Positions 43,275 to 51,927 of a stretch of 64,000 nucleotides of DNA are shown one piece after another (the stretch's first letter is position 1; every line of letters starts with the position of its first letter). The notes below the pieces were generated by a model. It saw only the letters and a list, made by a program, of their open reading frames with translations. It had not been told where the DNA came from and did no database searches. The translations under genes were made by a program, and so were the position numbers. Origin of the DNA: Neobittarella massiliensis (ex Bilen et al. 2018) (lineage in GTDB: Bacteria > Bacillota > Clostridia > Oscillospirales > Ruminococcaceae); assembly GCF_900289145.1 (NCBI RefSeq), contig NZ_OKQO01000008.1, positions 70,514-134,513 of the forward strand. Direction: 5' to 3'.

Positions 43275-44276
43275 TCAGCGAGCTGCCTTTAGGACCGATA
43301 GGATCCACTGAAAGAAGAACTCGTTGTCGGCGCCGTAGGCAAAGCGGCAGTTTTTCTCCTGGGGCGCATCATATTTATAGTTGCGGTCGATCACCGTCTC
43401 GCCATAGCAGTAGCCGCGCCCCAGGTCTACATGGCAGCTGACCTGCCTTACATCCGTCAGCACCTCGGGGTGCAGGGCGGCACATATCGCCAGCGCGTCG
43501 TGTATGGGCTCTCCTGTCGAGAGTCCATGTACCGCTTCAAAATCGACGCTCGCATCCAGTCGCTGGTCGATAAGGTCGGCGATCAGCTGCGCCGGGGACG
43601 TCCCCACCTGGCGAATTTCGGCGGCCTGCTCGCGGGTGAGCGCCGCGAATACCGTGGCGTCAAAAGGCACCATCGTGACCGGCGCCCCGCTTTGCAAAAC
43701 GATCTCCAGCGCCTCCGGGTCACACCACACGTTGAATTCGGCGGCCTGGGTGGGGTCGATGACCCGGTCGGAACCGCCCATCATCACGATCTCGCGGATC
43801 TTGGGGATGATCCGCGGATCGGCCTTTAGGGCGATGGCGATGTTGGTGATGGGCCCGACCGGCACCAGCGTAATGCTGTGGTCCTCGGCCGCCAGCAGCG
43901 TCTCGATCAGCCATACGGTGGCACATTGTGGCCTGGCGGTAATGCGCGGTGCCGGCAGCGGCAGGTGCTCGGGGTGAAAATCCAGCGTCAGCTCGCGGAC
44001 CCCTTCCTTGCGGCACAACAGCTCAGCCTGCAGCCCCCACGGCACCAGGGTCGAGGCCAGCGGCGAGGCGCTGCCCACATATACCCCCACATCTTCCCGC
44101 CCGCAGCACTGTACCACCCGCAGTGTGTTGTCCGTTACATTTGCCAGCGGCAGGTTTCCCCCTACCGTGCAGATCCCCAGCACATCACACGCACTGCTCA
44201 ACAGTGCACAGGTGATTGCCACTGCATCGTCACTGCCGGTATCCACATCTAAAATAATCTTTTTGCGCTCGTCCAT
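43275..44276 (-). CDS. inosine/uridine-preferring nucleoside hydrolase (copy 3)
   Basis: A 333-residue nucleoside hydrolase, convergent to the SIS/YjbQ operon. Metal site DVDTGSDDA (the usual DTDPG is DVDTG, as in one branch of the family), VMMGGSDRVIDPTQAAEFNVWCDPEA core, and the catalytic HDALAICAAL. I start at the ATG at 44276 with an AAAGGGG stretch upstream; the longer frame begins in non-coding DNA. It splits nucleosides into base and ribose. Whether it works with the SIS/YjbQ proteins is speculation based on position. Confidence 0.88.
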   Translation of the reverse strand: MDERKKIILDVDTGSDDAVAITCALLSSACDVLGICTVGGNLPLANVTDNTLRVVQCCGREDVGVYVGSASPLASTLVPWGLQAELLCRKEGVRELTLDFHPEHLPLPAPRITARPQCATVWLIETLLAAEDHSITLVPVGPITNIAIALKADPRIIPKIREIVMMGGSDRVIDPTQAAEFNVWCDPEALEIVLQSGAPVTMVPFDATVFAALTREQAAEIRQVGTSPAQLIADLIDQRLDASVDFEAVHGLSTGEPIHDALAICAALHPEVLTDVRQVSCHVDLGRGYCYGETVIDRNYKYDAPQEKNCRFAYGADNEFFFQWILSVLKAAR

Positions 44277-44607
44277 CACAAGTAGGCCCCTTTCAAAAAC
44301 AGCCGGTATCTCTACCGGACCATACGGCAAAGCAGTGCGCTCATCAGTTTATCAGCGTATCACAGCGGCTGCCGCCGGGCAAAAAATAACAGGTGTAAAG
44401 TGATCGATACCCAAATTTTACGCTCTAATGTAAAACTCTGTCAAGCGCTGTAACTGCCCTGCCGACGGTGTCCTCGGCAGCGCCATCCCGCCGGCACGGC
44501 TGTTCTGGCTGTGCCCGTGCTCACGCCGGCCAGATGCTCCCTCCAGCATCGAAGAACCCAATACCTTGATCCGCCCGCAGGTCTTTGTCCCTTTACCGCT
44601 CTGCCCC
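44277..44607. other. intergenic region between nucleoside hydrolase 3 and the yjdF promoter
   Basis: An AT-richer patch around 44380-44450 is followed by GC-rich sequence. Long minus-strand frames here run through the yjdF leader and gene and are not credible. Confidence 0.4.
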
Positions 44608-44636
44608 TTGTCGTCGGCTGACGCTGAGCGTACAAT
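44608..44636 (+). promoter_or_regulatory. promoter of the yjdF riboswitch transcript
   Basis: TTGTCG (44608-44613), 17 bp, TACAAT (44631-44636). Confidence 0.65.
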
Positions 44637-44642
44637 GGGTAC

Positions 44643-44750
44643 AGCAGAGATAAAAACACAGCCCGGTCGGTAGTCCGGGCGCGGCCCAGTGCCGTCAGTA
44701 ACCTGCCTCCTTGGTTGTCCGTTCTCTGCGGGACCATTTTTAAGGAGGAG
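44643..44750 (+). ncRNA. yjdF (azaaromatic-sensing) riboswitch with SD-sequestering stem
   Basis: The leader carries the conserved yjdF RNA blocks in order: AAAACACAGC, GGTAGTC with a CCGGG-type stem, GCGGCCCAGTGCCGT, and CAGTAACCTGCC. The gene it precedes encodes YjdF, which is the normal pairing. After the aptamer, CCTCCTT (44706-44712) can pair with AAGGAGG (44742-44748), the ribosome binding site, enclosing a GGT-GTCC/GGGACCA stem with TTTTT after it. Ligand-dependent release of the site is therefore likely. Class assignment is from memory of the consensus, not from a covariance search. Confidence 0.75.
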
Positions 44751-44756
44751 TCTGCT

Positions 44757-45176
44757 ATGGACCGTATCGAATGTACCTTCACCGTGTTTTTTGAGGACCC
44801 ATTTTGGGTCGGCGTCTACCAGCGCCAGTACCGGGGCCGGTATCAGGTGTGCAAAGTCACCTTTGGCGCCCAGCCCAAAGACTATCAGGTGTACGACTAC
44901 CTGCTCAAAAACTGGCACCGTCTGGCCTTTAGCGCGCCCAGCGCGCAGCAGGGTCCGGACGAGCGCCGGCAAAACCCCAAGCGGGTGCAGCGGGCCATCG
45001 CCCGCCAGCTCGAGCAGACCGGGGTAGGTACCAAGGCACAGCAGGCGCTGCAGGCCCAGTACCAGCAGCAAAAGAGACAGCGCGAAAAACAGCAGCGCTG
45101 CCGGCGCCAATGTGCACAGCAGCGGCAGTTTGCGCTGCGGCAGCAAAAGCGCCGCGAAAAGCACCGGGGGCACTAG
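44757..45176 (+). CDS. yjdF: YjdF family protein (DUF2992)
   Basis: A 139-residue soluble protein with the YjdF signature: an N-terminal CTFTVFFEDPFWVGVYQR, then KVTFGAQPKDYQVYDYLLKNWHRLAFS, and a very basic, Gln/Arg-rich C-terminal half predicted to be coiled coil (about residues 75-139). Biochemical function is unknown; the family is switched on by azaaromatic compounds through the yjdF riboswitch, so a detoxification role is suspected. The ATG at 44757 lies 8 nt after AAGGAGGA. Monocistronic, with a strong terminator. Confidence 0.9.
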   Translation: MDRIECTFTVFFEDPFWVGVYQRQYRGRYQVCKVTFGAQPKDYQVYDYLLKNWHRLAFSAPSAQQGPDERRQNPKRVQRAIARQLEQTGVGTKAQQALQAQYQQQKRQREKQQRCRRQCAQQRQFALRQQKRREKHRGH

Positions 45177-45193
45177 CGCCATACTCCGCCCCC

Positions 45194-45237
45194 AAAAAAG
45201 GGAGGGGACCGGCATCTGTCCGGTCCTCTCCCTTTTT
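45194..45237. terminator. terminator of yjdF
   Basis: A long stem with one mismatch (AAAAAGGGAG...GGACCGG paired with CCGGTCC...CTCCCTTTTT). Confidence 0.92.
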
Positions 45238-45296
45238 ATAGCGCTATAGCGCGCGCATCCAGGCGCCGGCCGCCGGCAGGTCAGCCGCGCTGCCGG

Positions 45297-45800
45297 TCAG
45301 TTTGCCGTCTCTGCCAGCTTTTGCAGCTTATCCGCCGTCAGCCGGTAGGTCGACCACTCGTCCATCGACACTGCGCCCATCCCCCGATAAAAGGCGATAG
45401 AGGGCTGGTTCCAGTCGAGGCACACCCACTCCATGCGGCCGCAGCCCTCGTCCACCGCGATCTTGGCCAAGGTGGCAAAAATCGCTTTGCCCAGCCCTTT
45501 ACCCCGGTACGGGGGGTACACGAACAGGTCCTCCAAATAGAGACCCGAGCGCCCCAAAAAGGTCGAGTAGTTGTAAAAATACAGCGCAAAGGCCACCGGC
45601 TGGCCCTCCAGCTCACCAATGAGCACCTTGGCGCGCCCCTGCTCGAACACCGAGCGGCGCACCGAGTCCACGGTGGCCACCACCTCGTCCGACATCTTTT
45701 CGTATGCAGCCAGCGCCTTAATAAACTGCAGCACCAGCGGCACGTCATCCTCGGTGGCGGCGCGCAGTGAAAAGCCGGGAACGGTCGTCGTGTAGATCAT
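45297..45800 (-). CDS. GNAT N-acetyltransferase (SSAT/thialysine acetyltransferase-like)
   Basis: A 167-residue GNAT enzyme with the diamine/spermidine N1-acetyltransferase pattern: RAATEDDVPLVLQFIKALAAYEKM at the start, AFALYFYNYSTFLGRSGLYLEDLFV, the acetyl-CoA loop PPYRGKGLGKAIF, and EWVCLDWNQPSIAFYRGMGAV. It probably acetylates a polyamine or amino-acid side chain with acetyl-CoA in the cytosol. A GGAGG site lies before the ATG. It is separate from its neighbours. Confidence 0.88.
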   Translation of the reverse strand: MIYTTTVPGFSLRAATEDDVPLVLQFIKALAAYEKMSDEVVATVDSVRRSVFEQGRAKVLIGELEGQPVAFALYFYNYSTFLGRSGLYLEDLFVYPPYRGKGLGKAIFATLAKIAVDEGCGRMEWVCLDWNQPSIAFYRGMGAVSMDEWSTYRLTADKLQKLAETAN

Positions 45801-45931
45801 GGCAGGTCCTCCTGTAACAGTTGGGTATCGGTCTGTGGCCCCTGGGGGCCAACATCTGCCATTTTACCACAACTGCCCGCCCGCGAAAACCCCCGTTTCT
45901 CCCTGCGCCGCTGCGTCAGCCCGGTATCCCG

Positions 45932-47026
45932 CTAACCGCAGATAGCGGCCACCAGTTCATCGCTGATCTTCTGCACCGCCTCAAAGTCGATGGCTGGGCG
46001 GTACAGCGCCTCGGCCGCATCGTGGTGGGCAGCCGCCTCTTTTTCCACCTTTACTGCCTCGGCCAGCAGCTCCTTGGCCGCCTTTTTGTTGAACGAGAGC
46101 CGGTTGCGGTAGGCGTACAGGCCATCCAGGTCCAAAAAGCGGCGGCTGTAGATGTGGCGGTACGGCCGTGGCAGTTCCCGCGACAGCGTGTTTTGCCGCT
46201 CCTGGCTCACAAAGGCCAGCCCCAGCTCGGGCACCAGCAGGTGCTCCAGCTTGTCATACGGCGATAGCGGCCAGTAGCAGCAGGTCACATCGTATCCGGC
46301 GGCCAGAGCGCTCTCGGCCAGGATCTTCAAAAAGGCGGGTGCCACCGCGCGGTTGGCGTCCTCGATCAGGTAGATGTCGGGGCACAGTGCCCGCACCGTG
46401 TCGGTAAAGGTACGCGGTCCCTTTTGCCCAATGGTCGAGAGCATGCGGCAGCTGCGCACCCCGGCCCGGCCGCCGGGCTTTTCGGCAAAGTGCCGCCGGG
46501 CCACCGACTGGGCGTACCGCTGCAATTTGGGCCAGTCGGTGTAGCGCGATACGATGGCCCGGTCGTCGGCCAGCAGTGAGGCGGCCGCCGAGAGGAACTT
46601 GCAGGTGCGCGCGTGGCAGGCGGTAGCGGCGTCCAGGTGGGCGACGATGTCATCGCGCACCGGCTGCAGCGCCCGGGCGTCTATACAGCCGTATAAGCTG
46701 ATCACCTGTTCGTGGGCCCCGGGGTATTTGGGGTCCTGCAGGTGCGGGGCGGTGGCGTCCATCACCGCCACCCCTTTTTCCCGGCACACCACCGCGTCCA
46801 GCGAGTCCGGGTCGCTGGAACAGTGGATGAACTCCACGGTATGCCCCGCGTCGACGAGCGCGTCGCCCACCGCCTGCAGCATGGTGGATTTGCCGCCTCC
46901 CGGCGCCCCTTTGATGAGGTAGGGCCGGTAGCCCGAACCGGTGGCGGTGAGGTGGCCAAAATAACTGGCAAAGCCGGTGGGGCTGCTGGCCGACATAAAG
47001 TAGCAGAGCCTTTTCGCTGTTGACAT
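45932..47026 (-). CDS. P-loop ATPase of the PRK06851 type
   Basis: A 364-residue cytosolic ATPase. Walker A is GAPGGGKST (about residues 40-48) and a Walker B-like IYLIEDANRAV occurs near 240. The protein appears to consist of the two-lobed core found in clostridial PRK06851-type proteins, often near sporulation genes; function is not established. I start at the ATG at 47026 with an AGGGGGAA site; upstream in-frame sequence is not coding-like. His- and Cys-rich segments (HARTCKF, VTCCYW) are notable. Confidence 0.75.
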   Translation of the reverse strand: MSTAKRLCYFMSASSPTGFASYFGHLTATGSGYRPYLIKGAPGGGKSTMLQAVGDALVDAGHTVEFIHCSSDPDSLDAVVCREKGVAVMDATAPHLQDPKYPGAHEQVISLYGCIDARALQPVRDDIVAHLDAATACHARTCKFLSAAASLLADDRAIVSRYTDWPKLQRYAQSVARRHFAEKPGGRAGVRSCRMLSTIGQKGPRTFTDTVRALCPDIYLIEDANRAVAPAFLKILAESALAAGYDVTCCYWPLSPYDKLEHLLVPELGLAFVSQERQNTLSRELPRPYRHIYSRRFLDLDGLYAYRNRLSFNKKAAKELLAEAVKVEKEAAAHHDAAEALYRPAIDFEAVQKISDELVAAICG

Positions 47027-47232
47027 ACAAGTTCCCCCTGTCTTTTTTCGCTGTGTTACACCAATGTATTCGGCAGCGGGTCTTTTTGTCACCCCCGCCG
47101 GGCAAAAGCGGCCTGTTTGCCGCCAAAAGCAGCGCCGTCTCGTCCGGCGGACAAAATAGCCCCAGCCCCTGCCCGGTACGGCGGCTTCACCGCTTCACCA
47201 GTGCTCCGGCGCGCCCGCCGGCGTTTGCCCCC

Positions 47233-47261
47233 TTGAAAACGCGGGCAAATGTTGGTACAAT
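47233..47261 (+). promoter_or_regulatory. promoter of the vanY-like gene
   Basis: TTGAAA (47233-47238), 17 bp, TACAAT (47256-47261). Confidence 0.7.
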
Positions 47262-47333
47262 GAAAACGGCCCGGGAGGGCCGGCTCGTCCGGCGCTGCCG
47301 GCAGCCAGTCACACAGTGTTTGGAGGCGTTTTA

Positions 47334-48182
47334 TTGGCCGGTAAAAATATGCGTGTGCGCCGCTACAAGAGCGGCAAAAACTATTTTTGGCGGCGGGTGC
47401 TGGTGGCCGTGTTGGCGCTGGTCCTGCTGGCCGCGCTCATCGTCGGCGCAGTGGCGCTCATCCGCCACTTTTCCAGCGGCGGCGACCGGGGCGGCGCCTC
47501 CAGCACCAACACCAGCACCAGCACACCGCCCTCCTCAAGTGCGGCTGCGGCGGGCGGCTCTGCCGCCGGCAGTTCTTCCCAGACCGCCAGCGCCCCCACC
47601 ATCGACAAGAGCGATTGGCGCCTGCTTTTGGTCGGCCCAAACGACCCGCTGCCCAGCGGCTACGTGCCCCAGGTGGTCGATACCGACTACGAGGGCTATC
47701 AGTTCGACAGCCGGGCCGTCGACGCCTTTAACCAGATGATGGCCGATGCCGCCGCCAGCGGCAATCGTTTCTGGGTGGTCTCCAGCTACCGCACCGTGGC
47801 CCGCTCCAAAGAGCTCTATGAGGGCAAGGTGCAGGAGTATGTCGACCAGGGCTACAGCCAGCAGGAGGCCGAAGAAGAGGCCGCCCAGTGGATCGCTCCG
47901 CCGGGCACCAGCGAGCACAATGCCGGCCTCTCGGCCGACCTGGTGCCGGCGGCCTACTTCGACGGTGTCGGCCTGGAGCAGGTGCTGGAAGATGAGCCGG
48001 AATACCAGTGGCTGTGGAGCCACTGCGCCGACTACGGCTTTATCCTGCGTTTCCCCAAGGGGAAAGAAGATGTCACCGGCATCCACTACGAGCCGTGGCA
48101 CTTTCGATATGTGGGCGTAGAACACGCCAGAGAGATCACCCGCCGGGGCATCACCCTGGAGGAGTATCTGGCCCAGGCGTGA
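47334..48182 (+). CDS. membrane-anchored D-alanyl-D-alanine carboxypeptidase (VanY/M15B)
   Basis: A 282-residue wall enzyme that trims the terminal D-Ala of peptidoglycan stem peptides. A short basic N terminus and one membrane helix (about 21-43) are followed by a Ser/Thr/Ala/Gly-rich linker (45-90) and the peptidase domain with VVSSYRT, the zinc motif TSEHNAGLSADL (SxHxxGxAxD) and HYEPWHFRYVG (Glu base and third ligand). I favour the TTG at 47334, 8 nt after TGGAGG; the ATG at 47349 is too far from that site and has none of its own. No vancomycin-resistance genes adjoin, so a housekeeping role is likely. Confidence 0.88.
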   Translation: MAGKNMRVRRYKSGKNYFWRRVLVAVLALVLLAALIVGAVALIRHFSSGGDRGGASSTNTSTSTPPSSSAAAAGGSAAGSSSQTASAPTIDKSDWRLLLVGPNDPLPSGYVPQVVDTDYEGYQFDSRAVDAFNQMMADAAASGNRFWVVSSYRTVARSKELYEGKVQEYVDQGYSQQEAEEEAAQWIAPPGTSEHNAGLSADLVPAAYFDGVGLEQVLEDEPEYQWLWSHCADYGFILRFPKGKEDVTGIHYEPWHFRYVGVEHAREITRRGITLEEYLAQA

Positions 48183-48263
48183 TCGATGGAAGTACCGGGC
48201 CTGTGCCCGGTCCAGCCGCGCGGCCGGTAGCCGCGCGAATGCAGAGTATGGAGGATATTTAAA

Positions 48264-48833
48264 ATGGCAAAATTTTTAGTTGAGACTTCTGCCCGCCACG
48301 TACACCTGTCCCCGGCGGACCTCGAGACCCTGTTCGGCAAAGGCGCCGAGCTGACGGTAAAAAAAGAGCTCTCGCAGCCCGGTCAGTACGCCTGTGAGGA
48401 GCGGGTCGACGTGGTGGGCCCCAAAGGCACGCTGCCCCGGGTCTCCATCCTGGGCCCCACCCGCCCCTCCACCCAGATCGAGGTAGCCGCTACCGAGGCC
48501 CGCAAACTGGGCGTGGCCGCGCCGGTGCGCGAGTCGGGCGATATCGCCGGCAGCGCCGGCTGCAAGCTGGTCGGCCCCTGCGGCGAGGTAGAGCTCTCTG
48601 AGGGCGTCATCATCGCCAAGCGCCACGTACATATGACCCCCGAAGACGCCGCCAAATTCGGTGTGGCCGACAAAGAGATCGTCGGCGTCAAGGTCGAGAC
48701 CGCCGACCGCTCGCTCATCTTCGGCGACGTGGTCATCCGCGTCAGCGACAAATTTGCCACCGCCATGCACATCGATACCGACGAGTCAAACGCCGCCGGC
48801 GGCCCCACCGAGGGCGAGTTCGTCAAGTTCTAA
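48264..48833 (+). CDS. PduL-type phosphate acyltransferase
   Basis: A 189-residue zinc enzyme that interconverts acyl-CoA and acyl phosphate. It is built of two beta-barrel halves, with the metal-binding motifs SARHVHLS (residues 9-16) and KRHVHMTPEDA (about 118-128), and GPTRPSTQIEVA in the first half. The N terminus starts directly in the first barrel and lacks an encapsulation helix, and no microcompartment shell gene is nearby. It therefore probably serves as a cytosolic phosphotransacetylase for acetate production. A GGAGG site precedes the ATG, 80 bp after the vanY-like gene. Confidence 0.92.
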   Translation: MAKFLVETSARHVHLSPADLETLFGKGAELTVKKELSQPGQYACEERVDVVGPKGTLPRVSILGPTRPSTQIEVAATEARKLGVAAPVRESGDIAGSAGCKLVGPCGEVELSEGVIIAKRHVHMTPEDAAKFGVADKEIVGVKVETADRSLIFGDVVIRVSDKFATAMHIDTDESNAAGGPTEGEFVKF

Positions 48834-48856
48834 AAACACATACTATCTATAAGCGT

Positions 48857-48894
48857 GCGCAGCAGTGGGCGGTGACCTGCCGCTGTGCATTTTT
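48857..48894 (+). terminator. probable terminator of the PduL gene
   Basis: GCGCAGC pairs with GCTGTGC around an imperfect inner stem, with ATTTTT following. Confidence 0.5.
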
Positions 48895-48959
48895 CTGCCC
48901 CGCCCCAACCGTGGGCGCAGAACTTAGGCAGAACTAAAAGGGAGAGGAGCGCACAGCAC

Positions 48960-49655
48960 ATGGCCAGATTTGTTACGGAGATCGCCACCGGCAACCCCGA
49001 TGACATGATCCGCTTTATCGCCGAAGACTTTTTTGCCAAAGAGGGCTTTGTCCTCACCAGCGACGGCGGCCAGATGGTCTGGAAAAAGGGAAGCGGTTTC
49101 TTCACCGCCCCCCAGTATATCCAGATGTACTTTCAAAACGGGGTGGTCCACCTGGAGGCCTGGCTAAAATTCGCCATCCTGCCCGGTGTGTACGCCGGTG
49201 AGATGGGCCTCACCGGCTTCTGGGGCTTTGCCGTCAAACAGCAGCTCAAGGGCCGGGTCGATATGCTGCTCTACCTGCTGCAGCAGCCTAACCCCGCCGT
49301 GGCTGCCACTGCCGCCGCCAGCTCGCCGGGCTGGGGCCAGCAGGCGCCGGGGGCAGCACCCGCCGTGCCAGCCGACCGACCGGCGGCCCCGCAGCCAATT
49401 CCCGTGCGGGTACACGACCCTGTAGACAAAGCCAAGCTGGCCCTGGTCACCGGCATCTTCTCGCTCGCCGCCGCCTGGTTCATACCGCTGGCGGGCGTCG
49501 TGCTGGGGGTGGTGGCCATACCCGCCGGCAATGTGGGCCGCAAGTCCAGCGCTAAAAATATCGGTCTGGCCGGCTTTATCTGCGGTATCGCCGGCACGGC
49601 GCTGTCGCTCATCATCTGGCTCGCACGCCTGATCAGCATGTTCAGTTACCTGTGA
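48960..49655 (+). CDS. membrane protein with N-terminal conserved domain and DUF4190-like tail
   Basis: A 231-residue protein. Residues 1-110 are a soluble domain (FIAEDFFAKEGFVLTSDGGQMVWKKGSGFFTAPQYI) seen in several Firmicute membrane proteins, function unknown. A Pro/Ala-rich linker (112-150) follows, then a DUF4190-like hairpin of two membrane helices (KLALVTGIFSLAAAW..., NIGLAGFICGIAGTALSL). I start at the ATG at 48960 behind GGGAGAGGAG. A separate transcription unit with a terminator at 49693-49727. Confidence 0.7.
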   Translation: MARFVTEIATGNPDDMIRFIAEDFFAKEGFVLTSDGGQMVWKKGSGFFTAPQYIQMYFQNGVVHLEAWLKFAILPGVYAGEMGLTGFWGFAVKQQLKGRVDMLLYLLQQPNPAVAATAAASSPGWGQQAPGAAPAVPADRPAAPQPIPVRVHDPVDKAKLALVTGIFSLAAAWFIPLAGVVLGVVAIPAGNVGRKSSAKNIGLAGFICGIAGTALSLIIWLARLISMFSYL

Positions 49656-49692
49656 TCAGCGCCGTTTGCCGCCCGTGAGCACCTTGTTCCCC

Positions 49693-49727
49693 AAAGGGCC
49701 ATTGCCATCTGGCAAGCGGCCCTTTTC
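49693..49727 (+). terminator. terminator after the DUF4190-like gene
   Basis: AAAGGGCC / GGCCCTTTT stem enclosing a GCC/GGC inner stem, T-rich end. Confidence 0.8.
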
Positions 49728-49894
49728 TCTGCCGCCGGATATGCGCCGGTAAAAGTTGCCGCCCCGGCACCGCCGACGAATAGACGGTGTCAAGGTACCT
49801 GATGCCTATGGACCGCTGTCTGCCAGTCCATAGCAGCGGCATAGGTCCCGCCTTTACACAACTCATATCCCCGGCAAAAACCCGCCTCTGGGGC

Positions 49895-49923
49895 TTGTGT
49901 TTTGGGGACAGATATGCTAAACT
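49895..49923 (+). promoter_or_regulatory. promoter of the SRP RNA gene
   Basis: TTGTGT (49895-49900), 17 bp, TAAACT (49918-49923) preceded by TG (extended -10). The predicted start is near 49930. Confidence 0.55.
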
Positions 49924-49936
49924 ATCACTGTTATGT

Positions 49937-50104
49937 AAGGCAGGGCAAACGCGCACCTCGATATGCGAGCATGCGGGTCCTGTGCGACAGGGCACCGTGA
50001 ACCATGTCAGGCGGGGAACCGAGCAGCATTAAGCGGAATTCTCTGTGTGCCGCAGATCAACCTGTATGCCCGCATATCCAGCTGCGCGTGGCCCTGTCTT
50101 TTTT
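49937..50104 (+). ncRNA. ffs: signal recognition particle RNA
   Basis: The apical part has the universal SRP S-domain signature: GTGAACCATGTCAGG on one side and GGAACCGAGCAGCA on the other. The ends close a long helix: GGCAGGGC (49939-49946) with GCCCTGTC (50091-50098), and CGCGCA with TGCGCG. Six T residues (50099-50104) terminate it. At about 165 nt it seems to lack the full Alu domain of Bacillus SRP RNA. Its place just before dnaX is the usual one in Firmicutes. Confidence 0.9.
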
Positions 50105-50165
50105 GTACCCATTTGTCAAAAAACATCGCCCCCGCCGGGGCGCCGAGAGAGGGGAGAACACGCCC

Positions 50166-51920
50166 GTGTACCTGGCACTCTACCGCAAATATCGCCCCCG
50201 CACCTTCGACGACGTGGTGGGCCAAGAGCACATCGTCACCACACTCAAACACCAGGTGCAGACCGGCAAGCTCTCCCACGCCTACCTGTTTACCGGCTCC
50301 CGTGGCACCGGCAAGACCACCTGCTCCAAAATACTGGCCAAGGCCATCAACTGCCCCCACGTGCACGACGGCCAGCCCTGCGGCGTGTGCGATATCTGCA
50401 CCGGTATCGACGGCGACTCCATCACCGACGTGGTCGAGCTCGATGCCGCCAGCAACAACGGCGTCGACAACATCCGCACCCTGCGCGAAGAGGCCTACTT
50501 TGTACCCACCCAGTGCAAAAAGCGGGTGTACATCATCGACGAGGTGCACATGCTGTCCATCTCCGCCTTCAACGCCCTGCTCAAGATCATGGAGGAGCCG
50601 CCGGAGCACGTGGTGTTCATCCTCGCCACCACCGAGATCCACAAGCTGCCGGTCACCATCCTCTCCCGCTGCCAGCGGTTCGACTTTAATCGCATCACCG
50701 CCCAGCAGATCGCCGACCGCCTGCAGTATATCTCCCAAAAAGAAGGGGTCGCACTGCCGTCCGATGCCGCTATGCTGCTGGGCCGCCTGGCCGACGGCGG
50801 CATGCGCGACGGCGTCTCGCTGCTGGATAAATGCATCTCCACCGGCGAAGAGATCACCCTGCAGCTGGTCAAAGACCTCTGCGGCGTGGCCGACAAGAGC
50901 CACGTGTTCGATCTGTACGACTGTGTGCTCGCCGGCGACGTGTCCGGCGCCATCCATCTGCTCGACGATCTGGCCGCCCACTCGGCCGATATGGGTCGCC
51001 TGGCGCAGGAGATGCTCTCTCACAGCCGCGACCTGATGCTCTGCAAGGTGATGGCCGATTTCGATACCGTCACCGCCTGCGCCCCCGACGAGCGCGACCG
51101 CTATCTGCAGCAGGCAGCCGGTATCGCCCCCGAGCAGATGCTCAGCTTAGTACAGGCGGTGGCCGGTGGCTGCGAGCAGGTCGGCCGCGCGCAGGACCCG
51201 CGCATTGCCCTGGAAATGCTGCTCATCTCTCTGTGTACGGCAGGGGGGCAGTTCGGCGGCCAACAGTCGGTCCCCGCCGTTTCGTCGCGCCCGGTCACTG
51301 CCGCGCAAAATACCGCCCCCGCCGCCAGCCCGGCCCCTGCTGCTCCCGCGCAAAAATCGGTGTCATCGGCTCCGGCATCTACAGCGACTGCTCCGGCACC
51401 CACCGCACAGGCCGCCCCGTCGCCCGAGCCGGACGACTGGCAGGGCCTCATGAGCGCCGCCCCGCCCCCGTCCGAGGAGGAGATGGCTGCCCCGCCGGTT
51501 GCCGCCGCGCCCCCGGCCCGCCCGTCACCGGATGTAGAGGCCCCCACCCCTCCGGCTGCTGTCCCCGACAGTACGGCGGATGGGGCGCTCACCGCTTTCG
51601 AGCCCTGGTCCCAGGTGCTCGCTGCTCTGGGCGGCTGCAACAAGCTGGCCTACACGGCGCTGCAGGGCTCTCAGGCCTATCTGTCCGGCGATGCGCTGCT
51701 GCTCATCGACTCGAAAAACGAGCTGTTTTTAACACTGATGCGCTCCAGCACCCAGACCAAAAAAGATATCCGCCAGGCATTGGTCCAGGTGACCGGCCAA
51801 AACTACCGCCTGGGCCCCTACCGCAGCGAGTCCCGGCAGCAGCCCACGGGCAATCCCCAATTAGAAAAGTTTATCGAGCACACCCGCGCACAGGGAATAC
51901 CAGTAGAGATCAAGGAGTAA
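50166..51920 (+). CDS. dnaX: DNA polymerase III subunit gamma/tau
   Basis: A 584-residue clamp-loader ATPase. It starts LALYRKYRPRTFDDVVGQEH, with Walker A GSRGTGKTT, a four-Cys zinc module in CPHVHDGQPCGVCDIC, Walker B IIDEVHML and the sensor SRCQRF. A Pro/Ala-rich linker (about 410-510) leads to a tau-type C-terminal domain (AWSQVLAAL-like WSQVLAALGG...). I start at a GTG at 50166, after a GAGGGGAG site; the longer open frame runs back through the SRP RNA gene. It is followed closely by ybaB and recR in the usual order. Confidence 0.97.
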   Translation: MYLALYRKYRPRTFDDVVGQEHIVTTLKHQVQTGKLSHAYLFTGSRGTGKTTCSKILAKAINCPHVHDGQPCGVCDICTGIDGDSITDVVELDAASNNGVDNIRTLREEAYFVPTQCKKRVYIIDEVHMLSISAFNALLKIMEEPPEHVVFILATTEIHKLPVTILSRCQRFDFNRITAQQIADRLQYISQKEGVALPSDAAMLLGRLADGGMRDGVSLLDKCISTGEEITLQLVKDLCGVADKSHVFDLYDCVLAGDVSGAIHLLDDLAAHSADMGRLAQEMLSHSRDLMLCKVMADFDTVTACAPDERDRYLQQAAGIAPEQMLSLVQAVAGGCEQVGRAQDPRIALEMLLISLCTAGGQFGGQQSVPAVSSRPVTAAQNTAPAASPAPAAPAQKSVSSAPASTATAPAPTAQAAPSPEPDDWQGLMSAAPPPSEEEMAAPPVAAAPPARPSPDVEAPTPPAAVPDSTADGALTAFEPWSQVLAALGGCNKLAYTALQGSQAYLSGDALLLIDSKNELFLTLMRSSTQTKKDIRQALVQVTGQNYRLGPYRSESRQQPTGNPQLEKFIEHTRAQGIPVEIKE

Positions 51921-51927
51921 AGAGATT

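Noticed and set aside
44418-45215. Long minus-strand frames over the yjdF locus
   Set aside because: They overlap the yjdF riboswitch and gene on the other strand and encode nothing recognisable.
47334-48182. Vancomycin resistance cluster
   Set aside because: Only a VanY-type peptidase is present; no vanH, ligase, vanX or two-component genes are nearby.
48264-48833. Bacterial microcompartment locus suggested by PduL
   Set aside because: No shell proteins or signature enzymes nearby, and no encapsulation peptide at the N terminus.
50004-50165. N-terminal extension of dnaX
   Set aside because: It reads through the SRP RNA gene and its terminator; DnaX homologues start at the LALYRKYRP segment.
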